Shown here: one piece after another, positions 17,324 through 25,272 of the stretch | How the letters are laid out: every line of letters starts with the position of its first letter | Numbering within the stretch: position 1 is the first letter of the stretch | DNA from: Micromonospora sp. MA102 | Lineage (GTDB): Bacteria > Actinomycetota > Actinomycetes > Mycobacteriales > Micromonosporaceae | Direction of reading: 5' to 3' | Assembly (NCBI RefSeq): GCF_025460765.1 | Contig: NZ_JAMWEG010000018.1 | Location: 1 to 64,000, forward strand | DNA length: 64,000 nucleotides | The notes under the pieces: model-generated | Told to the model about the DNA's origin: nothing | The model's input: only the letters and a program-made list of their open reading frames with translations | The model's database searches: none | Made by a program: the position numbers and the translations under genes

Positions 17324-18556
17324 GTGGAGACCGTGGGCGAGCCGCCGTCCGCCGCGCCGGACCGATCCCGCTGGGGGCGGCTGCACGTCCTGGACTGGAT
17401 CGCACTGGGCCTGGCCGTGGTGGGCGTCGTCTGCGTCCTCACCGGACTCCTCCCCCGGGCCGACGCCGAGGCCACCGTACGCCGGATCGTGCCCATCCTG
17501 ATCTTCCTCGGCACGGTGGTGGTGCTGGCCGAGCTGACCGCGGTGGCCGGGGTGTTCGACGCGCTCGCCGCCCGGGTGGCGATCACCGCCCGGGGCAGCT
17601 ACCGGGCGCTGTTCTGGCTCTGCGTCGGGTTCGCCTCGGTGACCACCATCGCGCTCAACCTGGACACCACGGCCGTCCTGCTCACCCCGGTGATGATCGC
17701 CCTGGCCCGCAAGCTGGGTGTGCCGCCGACCCCGCTGGCGATGACCACGGTGTGGCTGGCCAACACGGCGAGTCTGCTGCTGCCGGTGTCCAACCTGACC
17801 AACATCCTGGCCAGCGACCGGATCGGCCTGGAGCCGGTGCCCTGGGCGGCCCGGATGTGGTGGCCGCAGCTGGTCGCCATCGTGATCACGATGCTGCTGC
17901 TGTGGTGGTGGTACTGGCGGCCGGCCCGCGCGGGCGCCGACCCGTTCGTCCCGCCGCCGCCGCACGTGCCGCCGGACCGGGCGCTCTACCGCACCGCGCT
18001 CGCCGCCTGCCTGCTCTTCGTCGCCGGGATCCTGGCGGGGGTCGAGATCGGACTCGCCTCCGGGGTGGCGGCCGCGATCCTGGTCGCCGGGTTCGCGGTG
18101 CGCGCCCGGGGCAGCCTGCGGCTCGCGCTGGTGCCGTGGCGGCTGCTGGTCTTCGTGACCGGGCTGTTCCTCGTGGTGCAGACCATCGGCCGGCACGGCC
18201 TGGACACCGTGATGGGCACGCTGATCGGCGCCGATCCGGGCGCGGAGGGCGCACTGCGGGCGGGCGGCGTCGGTGCGCTCTTCGCCAACGTGGTCAACAA
18301 CCTGCCCGCGTACGTGGCCGGCGAGGCGGTCATCGCCGCCGACCGGCACACCCAGTTGCTCGCCCTGCTGGTCGGCACCAACGTCGGCCCGCTCGCCACG
18401 CCGTGGGCCTCGCTGGCGACGCTGATCTGGTACGAGCGCTGCCGGGCGGCCGGGGTGTCCGTGCCGCTGGGGCGGTTCGTGGCCACCAGCGCCGCGCTCG
18501 CCGTGCTGGCCACCGCGGCCACCGTGGCCGCCCTGCTTCTCGGCCCGGGGTCCTGA
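17324..18556 (+). CDS. SLC13/ArsB-type ion permease
   Basis: Polytopic membrane protein of about 410 residues with 10-12 hydrophobic segments, related to the ion-transporter superfamily that holds ArsB, NhaD and SLC13 permeases. Recognisable features are TTIALNLDTTAVLLTPVMIALARKLG, the LPVSNLTNILASDRIG segment (compare the SNxTN/SNTAT motifs of this group), and a second inverted half with NVVNNLPAYVAGEA. These proteins move arsenite, sodium or dicarboxylates; which one cannot be read here, and no arsR or arsC lies adjacent. GTG at 17324 has a CGAGGA SD nine nt upstream; a GTG at 17306 is an alternative. Divergent from the TIR-NACHT gene. Confidence 0.8.
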   Translation: METVGEPPSAAPDRSRWGRLHVLDWIALGLAVVGVVCVLTGLLPRADAEATVRRIVPILIFLGTVVVLAELTAVAGVFDALAARVAITARGSYRALFWLCVGFASVTTIALNLDTTAVLLTPVMIALARKLGVPPTPLAMTTVWLANTASLLLPVSNLTNILASDRIGLEPVPWAARMWWPQLVAIVITMLLLWWWYWRPARAGADPFVPPPPHVPPDRALYRTALAACLLFVAGILAGVEIGLASGVAAAILVAGFAVRARGSLRLALVPWRLLVFVTGLFLVVQTIGRHGLDTVMGTLIGADPGAEGALRAGGVGALFANVVNNLPAYVAGEAVIAADRHTQLLALLVGTNVGPLATPWASLATLIWYERCRAAGVSVPLGRFVATSAALAVLATAATVAALLLGPGS

Positions 18557-18671
18557 GCCCGGTTGATAGGGCTCAGGGGTGCCCGGCGGATCATGTGATG
18601 GCCCTGCGCGGCGCAGCCATTCCCTGACCGGCTTCCAGGCGCACCCGGGGTGCGGTCGTAGGGTTCCCGCT

Positions 18672-19550
18672 GTGACAGTTCACCGAATGCCCGCTGCGGA
18701 GGTTCCGGTCTCTGTCGAGCTGGTGCGCCGTCTGCTCGATCAGCAGCACCCCGATCTCGCGGACCTGCCGGTCGAGGTCCTGGCCAACGGCTGGGACAAC
18801 CTTGTGTGTCGGCTTGGTGAGGAGTTCCTCGTCCGGTTGCCGCGGCGCGCCATGGCCGCCGAACTCGTCGCGCACGAGCAGCGGTGGTTGCCGGAGTTGG
18901 CCGGCCGCCTGCCGTTGCCGGTGCCAGCGCCGGTGCGTGTCGGGCAGCCGACGACTCAGTACCCCTGGTCCTGGAGTGTCGTGCCGTTCTTCCCGGGCCA
19001 GATCGCGGCGCGGTCGGAGCCCGACGACCTCTGGTCGGCCGCGGCGACGCTCGGCGGTTTTCTCAGCACGCTGCATGCCCCGGCCCCTTCGGAGGCACCC
19101 GTCAACGCGTTTCGCGGGATTCCACTGGCCGGGCGCGCCGAGGGAGTCCTGACCGGGCTGGCGCACCTCGATCCGGCCGACCGTGCCGCCGCACTGCGGA
19201 TCTGGGAGGCGGCCGCCGCCACACCTGCCTGGGATGGCCCGCCGCTGTGGCTGCACGGGGACCTGCACCCGGCCAACATCCTGGTCGACCGGGGCCGAAT
19301 CAGCGCCGTGATCGACTTCGGTGACATCACCTCCGGCGACCCCGCCACCGACCTGTCCGTGGCCTGGATGCTGTTCACGCCGGAGCAGCGTGCTGCCTTT
19401 CGACAGGCGTATGGCCGCGCGGACGACGCGACCTGGCAGCGGTCCCGCGGGTGGGCGCTTGTCCTGTCCCTGGTCTTCCTGACGCACTCGGCGGACAACC
19501 CGCTGATGCGCGGCATCGGCGAGCGCACCTTCCGTGCGGTGCTGACGTAA
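18672..19550 (+). CDS. Aminoglycoside phosphotransferase (APH)-family kinase
   Basis: Protein-kinase-fold small-molecule phosphotransferase, about 292 residues. The catalytic loop LWLHGDLHPANILVD and the following metal-binding VIDFGDITSGDPATDLSVAW (the DFGD-type motif) are complete, so the enzyme should be active. The family includes aminoglycoside and homoserine kinases and many uncharacterised members, so this need not confer resistance. GTG at 18672 is preferred because a TAGGGT -10 hexamer (18659-18664) ends 7 nt upstream, the leaderless arrangement; ATG 18687 is an alternative. It stands alone between the permease and the HxlR regulator. Confidence 0.85.
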   Translation: MTVHRMPAAEVPVSVELVRRLLDQQHPDLADLPVEVLANGWDNLVCRLGEEFLVRLPRRAMAAELVAHEQRWLPELAGRLPLPVPAPVRVGQPTTQYPWSWSVVPFFPGQIAARSEPDDLWSAAATLGGFLSTLHAPAPSEAPVNAFRGIPLAGRAEGVLTGLAHLDPADRAAALRIWEAAAATPAWDGPPLWLHGDLHPANILVDRGRISAVIDFGDITSGDPATDLSVAWMLFTPEQRAAFRQAYGRADDATWQRSRGWALVLSLVFLTHSADNPLMRGIGERTFRAVLT

Positions 19551-19651
19551 CCGCCGACCTCCGGGTACTCCATGGCCGAGCATGACGCCGTGGGCTCCAG
19601 GCCGCTCGGCTCACACGGGGCCGGACGGGCGCATGTTCCACCGGACAGAAC

Positions 19652-20155
19652 CTAGCCCCGCGGCCGCTCGGGCGTGACCCCCGCGTACCGGGCCCGCATC
19701 ACCGGGCCGGCGGCGGGACCGGCGGCGAAGACGAAGTGCTCCGGGTCCAGCTCCCGGCCGGTGGCACGGTCCACCACGACCGGTTCCACCTCGGCCCCGG
19801 TCTCCCGGTCGACGAGGATCATGCTGCGCCGCTCGGGCGCGAGGCGGGAGTTGCCCCAGGCGGCGAGCGCGACGATCACCGGCCGCAGGCTGCGGCCCAG
19901 CTCGGTGAGCACGTACTCGTACCGGTCGGGGCGGGTCTGGTAGCGGCGGCGCTCCAGCAGGCCGTTGCCGGTCAGGGTCCGGAGCCGGCTGGTCAGCATG
20001 CTGGAGGAGATGCCGAGGTTCTCCTGGAACTGCTCGAAGCGGGTGTAGCCGTCGAACGCATCGTGCAGGATCAGGACGGTCCACCACTCGCCGACCACGC
20101 CGAGCGTCGCCGAGAGCGGGCACTCGCGGTCCTCCAGGCGGATCTTCCCCGGCAT
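19652..20155 (-). CDS. HxlR-family winged-helix transcriptional regulator
   Basis: A 167-residue regulator. The N-terminus has the family signature ECPLSATLGVVGEWWTVLILHDAFDGYTRFEQFQENLGISSSMLTSRL, with the usual single Cys at the start of the motif, followed by a wing (YQTRPDRYEYVLTELG). The C-terminal 60 residues extend past the core HxlR domain (DRETGAEVEPVVVDRATGREL). ATG at 20155 has SD GAGGAG five nt upstream. It is divergent from the NTF2-like gene at 20333, and a perfect 6-3-6 palindrome lies between them, so it probably controls itself and that neighbour. The inducer is unknown; many HxlR proteins sense electrophiles or redox change. Confidence 0.9.
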   Translation of the reverse strand: MPGKIRLEDRECPLSATLGVVGEWWTVLILHDAFDGYTRFEQFQENLGISSSMLTSRLRTLTGNGLLERRRYQTRPDRYEYVLTELGRSLRPVIVALAAWGNSRLAPERRSMILVDRETGAEVEPVVVDRATGRELDPEHFVFAAGPAAGPVMRARYAGVTPERPRG

Positions 20156-20180
20156 GCGTGCTCCTCGCGGGTAGGTGCTA

Positions 20181-20195
20181 AAGTCGAAGCGACTT
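20181..20195. promoter_or_regulatory. Palindromic operator, candidate HxlR site
   Basis: AAGTCG-AAG-CGACTT is a perfect inverted repeat with 6-bp arms in the 177-bp divergent intergenic region. Overlapping it, AAAGT (20180-20184) and ACTTT (20196-20200) form a second dyad. The location just upstream of the HxlR gene fits autoregulation. Confidence 0.55.
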
Positions 20196-20332
20196 ACTTT
20201 CAATTCAGCAGTTACACGATACGGCGCCGCCTCGCGTCCGTCCCGTGCTGCCCGGGTGAGGCGGGGGGACCGTCTCGCCATCCCGCGAGCCCACCCCCGG
20301 CCCACCCGCATCCCATCGGCAAGGAGCACCCC

Positions 20333-20656
20333 GTGGACACCGCACCCGACATCATCCGCCGCTACTTCGCGCTCGCCGGCCAGCCGGACCGGGACGCCTA
20401 CTTCGCCCTCTTCGCCGACGACGCCGTGGTCGAGGACGAGGGGAGGACCCACCGGGGCATCGCGGCGATCCGCGAGTGGCGCCGTGGGACCCCGCTGGTC
20501 TCCTATGAGATCACCGGCGTCGAGGACACCCCGGCGGGCACCGTGGTGACAGCCACCATCACCGGCGACTTTCCCGGCAGCCCGTTCGCCGGCCTGCGGT
20601 TCCGCTTCGAGGACTACGACGACACCCGCATCCGCCGGCTGCGCATCGCGCCCTGA
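20333..20656 (+). CDS. SnoaL/NTF2-like small protein
   Basis: A 107-residue protein with the NTF2-like alpha+beta cone layout: PDIIRRYFALAGQPDRDAYFALFADDAVVEDEGRTHRGIAAIREW and then strands ending in LRFRFEDYDDTRIRRLRIAP. Members include polyketide cyclases, ketosteroid isomerases and many unknown ligand-binding proteins; no catalytic residue set is clear enough to choose. GTG at 20333 is preceded by AAGGAG with six nt spacing. It is divergent from the HxlR regulator and probably its target. Confidence 0.85.
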   Translation: MDTAPDIIRRYFALAGQPDRDAYFALFADDAVVEDEGRTHRGIAAIREWRRGTPLVSYEITGVEDTPAGTVVTATITGDFPGSPFAGLRFRFEDYDDTRIRRLRIAP

Positions 20657-20785
20657 CCACCGGCCGGGCGTGCCCGCCGAGCGACCGGCGCGCGGCGATC
20701 GTGAGCGGCGACTCAGGAGGCCGTCCCGCCGAGCAGCCGCGGAATCCGGTACGAAGGTGCCCCGGGAGCGGGTTACCGTGCGCGG

Positions 20786-21685
20786 ATGAGCGACGCACCG
20801 ACCCTGCACTTCCACACCGACCCGGCCGAGTTCCTCGCCGCCGCCGACGACCACCTGGCGGCGAACCCCGTGGTCGGCACGGTGGTGGCCACCGTCGCGC
20901 ACCGGCAGCTGGCCCGGCGGGCCGACGGGGTCGCGCTGCCCGAGGACGACTGGTGGCTGGTGGTCCGGGACGCCTCCGGCGAGGTCGTCGGGGCCGGCAT
21001 GCGGGCGGCGCCCTTCGCGCCGCGCCCGCCGTTCCTCCTGCCGATGCCCGACGAGGCGGCCGTGGCGCTGGCCCGGGTGTGGCACGAGCGCGGCGAGGAG
21101 GTACGCGCCGTCAACGGCGCGCTGCCCGCGGTGCGGCGGTGCGCCGCCGAGGTGGCCCGGCTCGGTGGCGGCCGGGTCGAGGTCGCGCAGCACACCCGGC
21201 TGCACGAGCTCGGCGACCTGGTGGCACCGGCGCGGGTACGCGGCTCCGTGGCCGTCGCGACCGAGGACGACGTCGACCTGGCCGCCGAGTGGTTCGAGGC
21301 GTTCATGGCCGACGCCGACGAGCAGGCGGGCCGCCCGCGCGGGGTCAGCGCGCACGAGACCCCCGACCGCGCCGAGCTGCTGCGCCGGATCCGCGACGGA
21401 CGGGTGTGGTTCTGGACCGACGAGGCGGGCCGGCGGGTGCACCTCACCGCCGCCAACCCGCCGTCGTTCGGCGTGGCGCGCATCGGCCCGGTGTACACCC
21501 CGCCGGAGCAGCGCGGACACGGCTGGGCCAGCAACGCCGTGGCCGAGGTGTCCGGGCTGCTGCGGGCCGAGGGGGCGCGGGTGTGCCTGTTCACCGACCA
21601 GGCCAACCCGACCTCGAACCGGATCTACGCCAACCTCGGCTTCCGGCCCGTGGTCGACATGGCCAACCTGGTCATCGTCCCCTGA
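20786..21685 (+). CDS. GNAT-family N-acetyltransferase with N-terminal extension
   Basis: A 299-residue acetyltransferase. The C-terminal half has the acetyl-CoA loop PPEQRGHGWASNAVAEVSGLL and the following TDQANPTSNRIYANLGFRPV, typical of GNAT domains acting on small molecules. The N-terminal half (about residues 1-150) looks like a second, degenerate GNAT-like module (VVGTVVATVAHRQ, WWLVVRDASGEVVGAGMRA). A TACCGT -10 hexamer (20774-20779) ends six nt before the ATG, indicating a leaderless transcript. It is followed by the convergent sigma factor gene 54 bp away. Confidence 0.85.
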   Translation: MSDAPTLHFHTDPAEFLAAADDHLAANPVVGTVVATVAHRQLARRADGVALPEDDWWLVVRDASGEVVGAGMRAAPFAPRPPFLLPMPDEAAVALARVWHERGEEVRAVNGALPAVRRCAAEVARLGGGRVEVAQHTRLHELGDLVAPARVRGSVAVATEDDVDLAAEWFEAFMADADEQAGRPRGVSAHETPDRAELLRRIRDGRVWFWTDEAGRRVHLTAANPPSFGVARIGPVYTPPEQRGHGWASNAVAEVSGLLRAEGARVCLFTDQANPTSNRIYANLGFRPVVDMANLVIVP

Positions 21686-21739
21686 AGCCGACCCGGGCCG
21701 GCCGGCCCCGCGCCCCGGCGCCGGCCGTCGGTGCCGCGA

Positions 21740-22618
21740 TCAGCCGGCGAGGTCGAGCGCGGCCAGCCGCTCCGGGTCGGCGATCACGTCGATGGCGGCG
21801 ATCCGCCCACCCGTCACGGTGAACGCCATCACCGACAGCGGCCGGCCGGCCGCGCTCACCAGCACCCCGGCGGCGCCGTTGACCAGCACCGGCCGGGCGA
21901 ACGGCGAGAACCGGCCGAACGTCGTGGCCTGCGCGGCGACCACCCGCGCGCCGGTGAGCACGGTGGAGTGCCGGGCCCGGGCGGTCCCGCCGTCGGAACG
22001 CAGCACCACGTCGGGGTGCAGCACGGCCACCAGCCCGTCGAAGTCACCCTCCCGAGCGGCGGCCAGGAACGCGGTGACCACCTCCCGCTGGCGGGCCAGG
22101 TCCGGGTCGGGCGCGGGCGCCTGACCGCGGACCCGGCGGCGGGCGCGGCTGGCGAGCTGCCGGGCGGCCGCCGGCGACCGGTCGACCAGCGCGCCGATCT
22201 CCTCGAAGGGCACGCCGAACATGTCGTGGAGCACGAAGGCGAGCCGCTCGCTCGGGGTGAGGGTGTCCAGGACCACCAGCAGCGCCAGCCCGACCGAGTC
22301 GGCCAGCACCGCGGCGTGCGCCGGATCGGCGCCCGCCTCGGTGATCTCGACGACCGGGTCGGGCAGGCGTACGTCGAGGGGGTCCTCCCGGCGGGCGGCG
22401 CGGGCTCGCAGGGTGTTCAGGCAGACCCGGGCGACCACTGTGGTCAGCCAAGCGGCCATGTTGTCGACCTCGGCGGTGTCGGCGCGGGCGAGTCGCAACC
22501 ACGTCTCCTGCACGGCGTCCTCGGCCTCGCTCACCGAGCCGAGCATCCGGTAGGCCACCGCACGCAGCTGCGGCCGCTGCTGCTCGAACCGTTCGGCCAG
22601 CCAGGTGTCCTCGCCCAT
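21740..22618 (-). CDS. ECF41-type RNA polymerase sigma factor with C-terminal NTF2-like domain
   Basis: A 292-residue ECF sigma factor. Sigma2 is at residues 5-75 (RPQLRAVAYRMLGSVSEAEDAVQETWLRLA), sigma4 at about 110-165 (LTPSERLAFVLHDMFGVPFEEIGALVDRSPAAARQLASRARRR). The linker has LPDPVVE, matching the WLPEP-type motif of ECF41, and the C-terminal SnoaL/NTF2-like domain carries RSDGGTARA, matching the DGGGK-type motif. In ECF41 the C-terminal domain, not an anti-sigma factor, controls activity. ATG has an AAGGA SD. It is divergent from an epimerase-like gene, the usual ECF41 target class (carboxymuconolactone decarboxylase, oxidoreductase, epimerase). Confidence 0.92.
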   Translation of the reverse strand: MGEDTWLAERFEQQRPQLRAVAYRMLGSVSEAEDAVQETWLRLARADTAEVDNMAAWLTTVVARVCLNTLRARAARREDPLDVRLPDPVVEITEAGADPAHAAVLADSVGLALLVVLDTLTPSERLAFVLHDMFGVPFEEIGALVDRSPAAARQLASRARRRVRGQAPAPDPDLARQREVVTAFLAAAREGDFDGLVAVLHPDVVLRSDGGTARARHSTVLTGARVVAAQATTFGRFSPFARPVLVNGAAGVLVSAAGRPLSVMAFTVTGGRIAAIDVIADPERLAALDLAG

Positions 22619-22652
22619 GTCCCCATCCTTCCTCGCGGGTTCCCGGTTGACC

Positions 22653-22679
22653 GACCCCGGCCGGCCCGCCCGTGTGACC
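22653..22679 (-). promoter_or_regulatory. Candidate ECF41 promoter of the sigma factor gene
   Basis: On the minus strand, GGTCACA (22679-22673), 16 nt, then GGTC (22656-22653). The published ECF41 promoter is TGTCACA-n16-CGTC as I recall it. It lies about 35 nt before the sigma factor start and mirrors the plus-strand promoter, implying autoregulation. Confidence 0.65.
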
Positions 22680-22700
22680 GGAGGTGACGCCGCTCACTCC

Positions 22701-22727
22701 GGTCACATCTGCCGCCTCCCGCGGGTC
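22701..22727 (+). promoter_or_regulatory. Candidate ECF41 promoter of the epimerase-like gene
   Basis: GGTCACA (22701-22707), 16 nt, then GGTC (22724-22727), the same architecture and spacing as the minus-strand element. The two -35 elements sit in a perfect 11-bp inverted repeat (22673-22683 and 22697-22707). Confidence 0.65.
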
Positions 22728-22774
22728 GAGCCGGTGAAGCCGAAACGGAACGGATCTTCGACACGGAGGACGAC

Positions 22775-23560
22775 ATGAACGCACCCATCCTGGTCACCGG
22801 CGGCACCGGCACCCTCGGCCAACTCGTCGTGCCCCTGCTGCGCGAGGCCGGTCACCCGGTGCGCGTGCTCAGCCGCCACGGTGGCCGGCCCGGCGACGGC
22901 GTCACGCACGTCACCGCCGACCTGCTCACCGGCGAGGGCGTCGACCCGGCGGTACGCGGAGTCGGCACCGTGCTGCACCTGGCCGGCGGCCCGAAGGGCG
23001 ACGACGTGGCCACCCGCCACCTGGTCGACGCCGCCCGGCGCGCCGGTGTGGGGCACCTCGTGCACATCTCGGTGGTCGGCGCGGACCGGGTGCCGCTGGC
23101 CTGGCTGCGCTCCAAGCTGGACGCCGAGCGGGCCGTCGCCGCGTCGGGCGTGCCGTGGACGGCGATCCGCGCCGCCCAGTTCCACGACCTGGTGCTGACC
23201 ATGGTGGAGAAGATGGCGAAGCTGCCGGTCGTGCCGGTCCCCGGCGGGCTGCGGCTGCAGCCGGTCGACGCTCGCGAGGTGGCGGCCCGGATGGTCGCGC
23301 TGACGCTGGGCGCGCCGGCCGGCCTGGTGCCGGACCTGGCCGGGCCCCGGGTGTACGGCCTGGACGAGCTGGTCACCGGCTACCTGGCGGCCGTGGGCCG
23401 GCGGCGGCTGCGGGTGCCGGTCCGCCTGCCCGGCAAGGCCGGCCGGGCGTACCGGAACGGCGACAACCTGGCCCGCCCCGACGCCACCCTCGGGGTACGC
23501 ACCTGGGAGGCGTTCCTGGCCGAACGGCTGCGCCGGCCGGCGGCCGACGTCCACGGCTGA
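22775..23560 (+). CDS. NmrA-like NAD(P)-binding epimerase/oxidoreductase
   Basis: An atypical short-chain dehydrogenase of 261 residues. The Rossmann motif is at the N-terminus (ILVTGGTGTLGQLVVPLL, GxxGxxG type), followed by RVLSRHGG for the dinucleotide phosphate/adenosine and HISVVGADRVPLAWLRSKLDAERAV, which matches NmrA/YtfG-like proteins rather than classical YxxxK enzymes. Substrate unknown; such proteins often reduce quinones or sense NADP. SD GGAGG lies five nt before the ATG. It is divergent from the ECF41 sigma factor and preceded by a matching promoter, so it is the likely main target of that sigma factor. Confidence 0.88.
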   Translation: MNAPILVTGGTGTLGQLVVPLLREAGHPVRVLSRHGGRPGDGVTHVTADLLTGEGVDPAVRGVGTVLHLAGGPKGDDVATRHLVDAARRAGVGHLVHISVVGADRVPLAWLRSKLDAERAVAASGVPWTAIRAAQFHDLVLTMVEKMAKLPVVPVPGGLRLQPVDAREVAARMVALTLGAPAGLVPDLAGPRVYGLDELVTGYLAAVGRRRLRVPVRLPGKAGRAYRNGDNLARPDATLGVRTWEAFLAERLRRPAADVHG

Positions 23561-23624
23561 ACCATCCGCGGCGACCGCGGCTGGAAGGCGGTCGACCGCT
23601 CGTCGATCCGCCGGGACAGCGATT

Positions 23625-24263
23625 TCACCGCCGACCGGCGGGGCAGTTGTTGCTCGTCAGCGTGACGCTGTACTCGGTGTCGTCCTGGGTGATGCCCGAG
23701 GGTGAACCGTCGAACCAGGTTTCGACCTTCTCCCAGCCCCGGTGCTGCTCGTAGTGCAGGTGCGGCGCGCCGGAGTCGCCGGTGCTGCCCACCCGCCCGA
23801 GCTGCTCACCACGGGCGACCCGCTGTCCGGCCCGGACCAGCGGCGGTTCGAGCAGGTGCAGGTACTGCGTCTCCCATTTGCCGCCGTGGTCGATCTTCAC
23901 CCAGTAGCCCCCGCCACGACCGCGCGGACCCTTCGGGTTGTCCGGGGTACGCCCACCGAGCGACCCGTTGATCCCGGCCACGGTGACCGTGCCGGCGTGG
24001 GACGCGAGCACCGGCCGCCCCCACGCCTCGCCTGCCGAGGGAAACAGGTCGACGTCGTAGTCGTCGTGGCCGGGGTAGGTGCCCAGCCGCCAGGTCTCGC
24101 CGCAGGGCACGGGGAGCTGGAACGGCGGGCGCGGGCCCGGCGGCAGCAGCAGCGGCACGACGAGCACGGCGAGGGCGAGAACGGCCGCGACCGCGCCGGC
24201 CGCGAGCCCGACGCGCACCAGACGCCGCCGGTCACGGCGTCTGGATGGCTGCCCGGTCGTCAT
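23625..24263 (-). CDS. Membrane-anchored M23-family peptidase (LytM-like)
   Basis: About 212 residues. A basic N-terminus (SRRRDRRRL) is followed by a hydrophobic anchor or signal segment, then a beta-barrel domain with GHDDYDVDLFPSAGEAWGRPVLASHAGTVTVAG and GGYWVKIDHGGKWETQYLHLLEP. The C-terminal GDSGAPHLHYEQ supplies the HxH metal motif, and the YLHL strand another conserved His. The first ligand motif H-x(n)-D reads GHDDYDVD. M23 enzymes hydrolyse peptidoglycan crosslinks or inspire inactive regulators; here the ligands look sufficient for zinc. ATG 24263 with a CATGCT -10-like hexamer seven nt upstream is preferred; ATG 24275 is possible. Confidence 0.82.
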   Translation of the reverse strand: MTTGQPSRRRDRRRLVRVGLAAGAVAAVLALAVLVVPLLLPPGPRPPFQLPVPCGETWRLGTYPGHDDYDVDLFPSAGEAWGRPVLASHAGTVTVAGINGSLGGRTPDNPKGPRGRGGGYWVKIDHGGKWETQYLHLLEPPLVRAGQRVARGEQLGRVGSTGDSGAPHLHYEQHRGWEKVETWFDGSPSGITQDDTEYSVTLTSNNCPAGRR

Positions 24264-24357
24264 CGCCCCGAGCATGGCAGACACCGACGAGAATCGCGGA
24301 CACAAGGCCCTTTCCCACCCTGCCGCCCCTCTCCCGGGTCGCGGGCCGACGCCCCGG

Positions 24358-24537
24358 TCAACCGATGATGACGCGCCGCACCCGCACCTTCGGGCGTTCG
24401 TTGCGCAGGTGCCGGTGCAGGTGTTGCCGAACCTGCTCGTTCCAGACCTCCTGGTCGTAGTCCGGATCCGGCGGGATCCACCTGTGCGACCCGTCGCTGT
24501 AGTGGAACTTCGCGTCCCCGGCGCGGAGGACGCTCAC
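24358..24537 (-). CDS. Small hypothetical protein, translationally coupled
   Basis: A 59-residue protein with no family I can name. It is rich in aromatic and charged residues near the N-terminus (DAKFHYSDGSHRWIPPDPDYD) and basic at the C-terminus (RNERPKVRVRRVIIG). Its GTG start overlaps the stop of the upstream small gene in a GTGA arrangement, so translation is probably coupled. This small partner, together with the preceding gene, looks like a conserved actinobacterial pair, though I cannot verify that here. Confidence 0.6.
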   Translation of the reverse strand: MSVLRAGDAKFHYSDGSHRWIPPDPDYDQEVWNEQVRQHLHRHLRNERPKVRVRRVIIG

Positions 24538-24761
24538 CGCACCCACCCGAGGAACCGCCGGTGCAGCACGCCGGCCGGCAACCAGTGCAGATCAGCGGAG
24601 GCGCGGGTGAACTGGGCGCCCAGGTAGAGGGCGAGCGACACCGACGCCCCGTCGAACTCGGCCGTCAACTGCTGACGGCGAGCGGCGCAGGGCCACGGCG
24701 CGCCACAGCCACCACAGCTCCAGATCGGCAACACCGGCTCGTGCCTGGTGATCGGTCGCAC
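24534..24761 (-). CDS. Small Cys-containing hypothetical protein (flavin-reductase-like annotation group)
   Basis: About 75 residues with the core HEPVLPIWSCGGCGAPWPCAARRQQLTAEF. The CxxC-x4-C pattern followed by AR..L is common in short actinobacterial proteins often labelled flavin reductase or hypothetical. The three Cys suggest metal or redox chemistry; the short length argues against a full enzyme. The start is uncertain: GTG 24761 is used, but GTG 24773 and GTG 24794 are in frame, and none has a strong SD. It is divergent from cutA and overlaps the next gene by four nt. Confidence 0.6.
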   Translation of the reverse strand: MRPITRHEPVLPIWSCGGCGAPWPCAARRQQLTAEFDGASVSLALYLGAQFTRASADLHWLPAGVLHRRFLGWVR

Positions 24762-24948
24762 GTGCTGGGCCACGGCCTGTCCACTCAAGCTCACTCCCTG
24801 CCGGTCACGCCCGACGAGACGGTCGCCGCGGGCGGAGTTTTCCTGGTCAGAAGAAGCCTGGCCAGGGCCCGGCAAGAGATCCAGCTGCTCGCCGTCCGCT
24901 GTTCGTCCGTGCTGTCCGCGGACAAACACCACCGCTAGGGTGGGCCGG

Positions 24949-25272
24949 GTGGACGACTTCCTTCAGGTGTCGACGGCGACCGAGACCCGTGACGCGGGGG
25001 TCCGGCTGGCGGAGGGGGCCGTGGCCGCCCGGCTCGCCGCGAGCGCACAGGTGCTGGGCCCGGCGACGAGCGTGTTCTGGCACCTTGGCGAGCAGGGCAC
25101 CGGCGAGGAATGGCAGGTCCTGCTCGTCACCACCGCCGCCCGATACGCGGAACTGGAACGCTTCCTGCTCACGGAGCATCCGTGGCAGAACCCGCAGGTC
25201 GTCGCGGTGCCGATCGTGGGCGGGGCTAAGGACTATCTGGAGTGGCTGCGGCGGTCGGTCCAGGACGCGTAG
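24949..25272 (+). CDS. cutA: CutA1-family divalent-ion tolerance protein
   Basis: A 107-residue trimeric-type CutA protein. The ferredoxin-like core includes STATETRDAGVRLAEGAVAARLAASAQVLGPATSVFWHLGEQGTGEEWQVLLVTTAARYAELERFL, and the C-terminus has the family pattern PQVVAVPIVGGAKDYLEWL. CutA1 binds divalent copper and other ligands and was linked to copper tolerance in E. coli; its physiological role remains vague. GTG 24949 has a TAGGGT -10 hexamer (24936-24941) seven nt upstream, indicating a leaderless transcript. Its 3' end overlaps the convergent XRE gene by 47 nt. Confidence 0.9.
   Translation: MDDFLQVSTATETRDAGVRLAEGAVAARLAASAQVLGPATSVFWHLGEQGTGEEWQVLLVTTAARYAELERFLLTEHPWQNPQVVAVPIVGGAKDYLEWLRRSVQDA

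Noticed and set aside
17217..17405. In-frame extension of the TIR-NACHT gene to 17405
   Set aside because: It would overlap the divergent permease gene by about 80 bp and adds no recognisable domain; the GTG at 17216 has a well-placed -10 hexamer.
12474..17501. 1675-codon plus-strand frame opposite the TIR-NACHT gene
   Set aside because: Composition is low complexity (A, G, R, P, H) with no recognisable domain, while the minus strand encodes TIR, Walker motifs and WD40 repeats.
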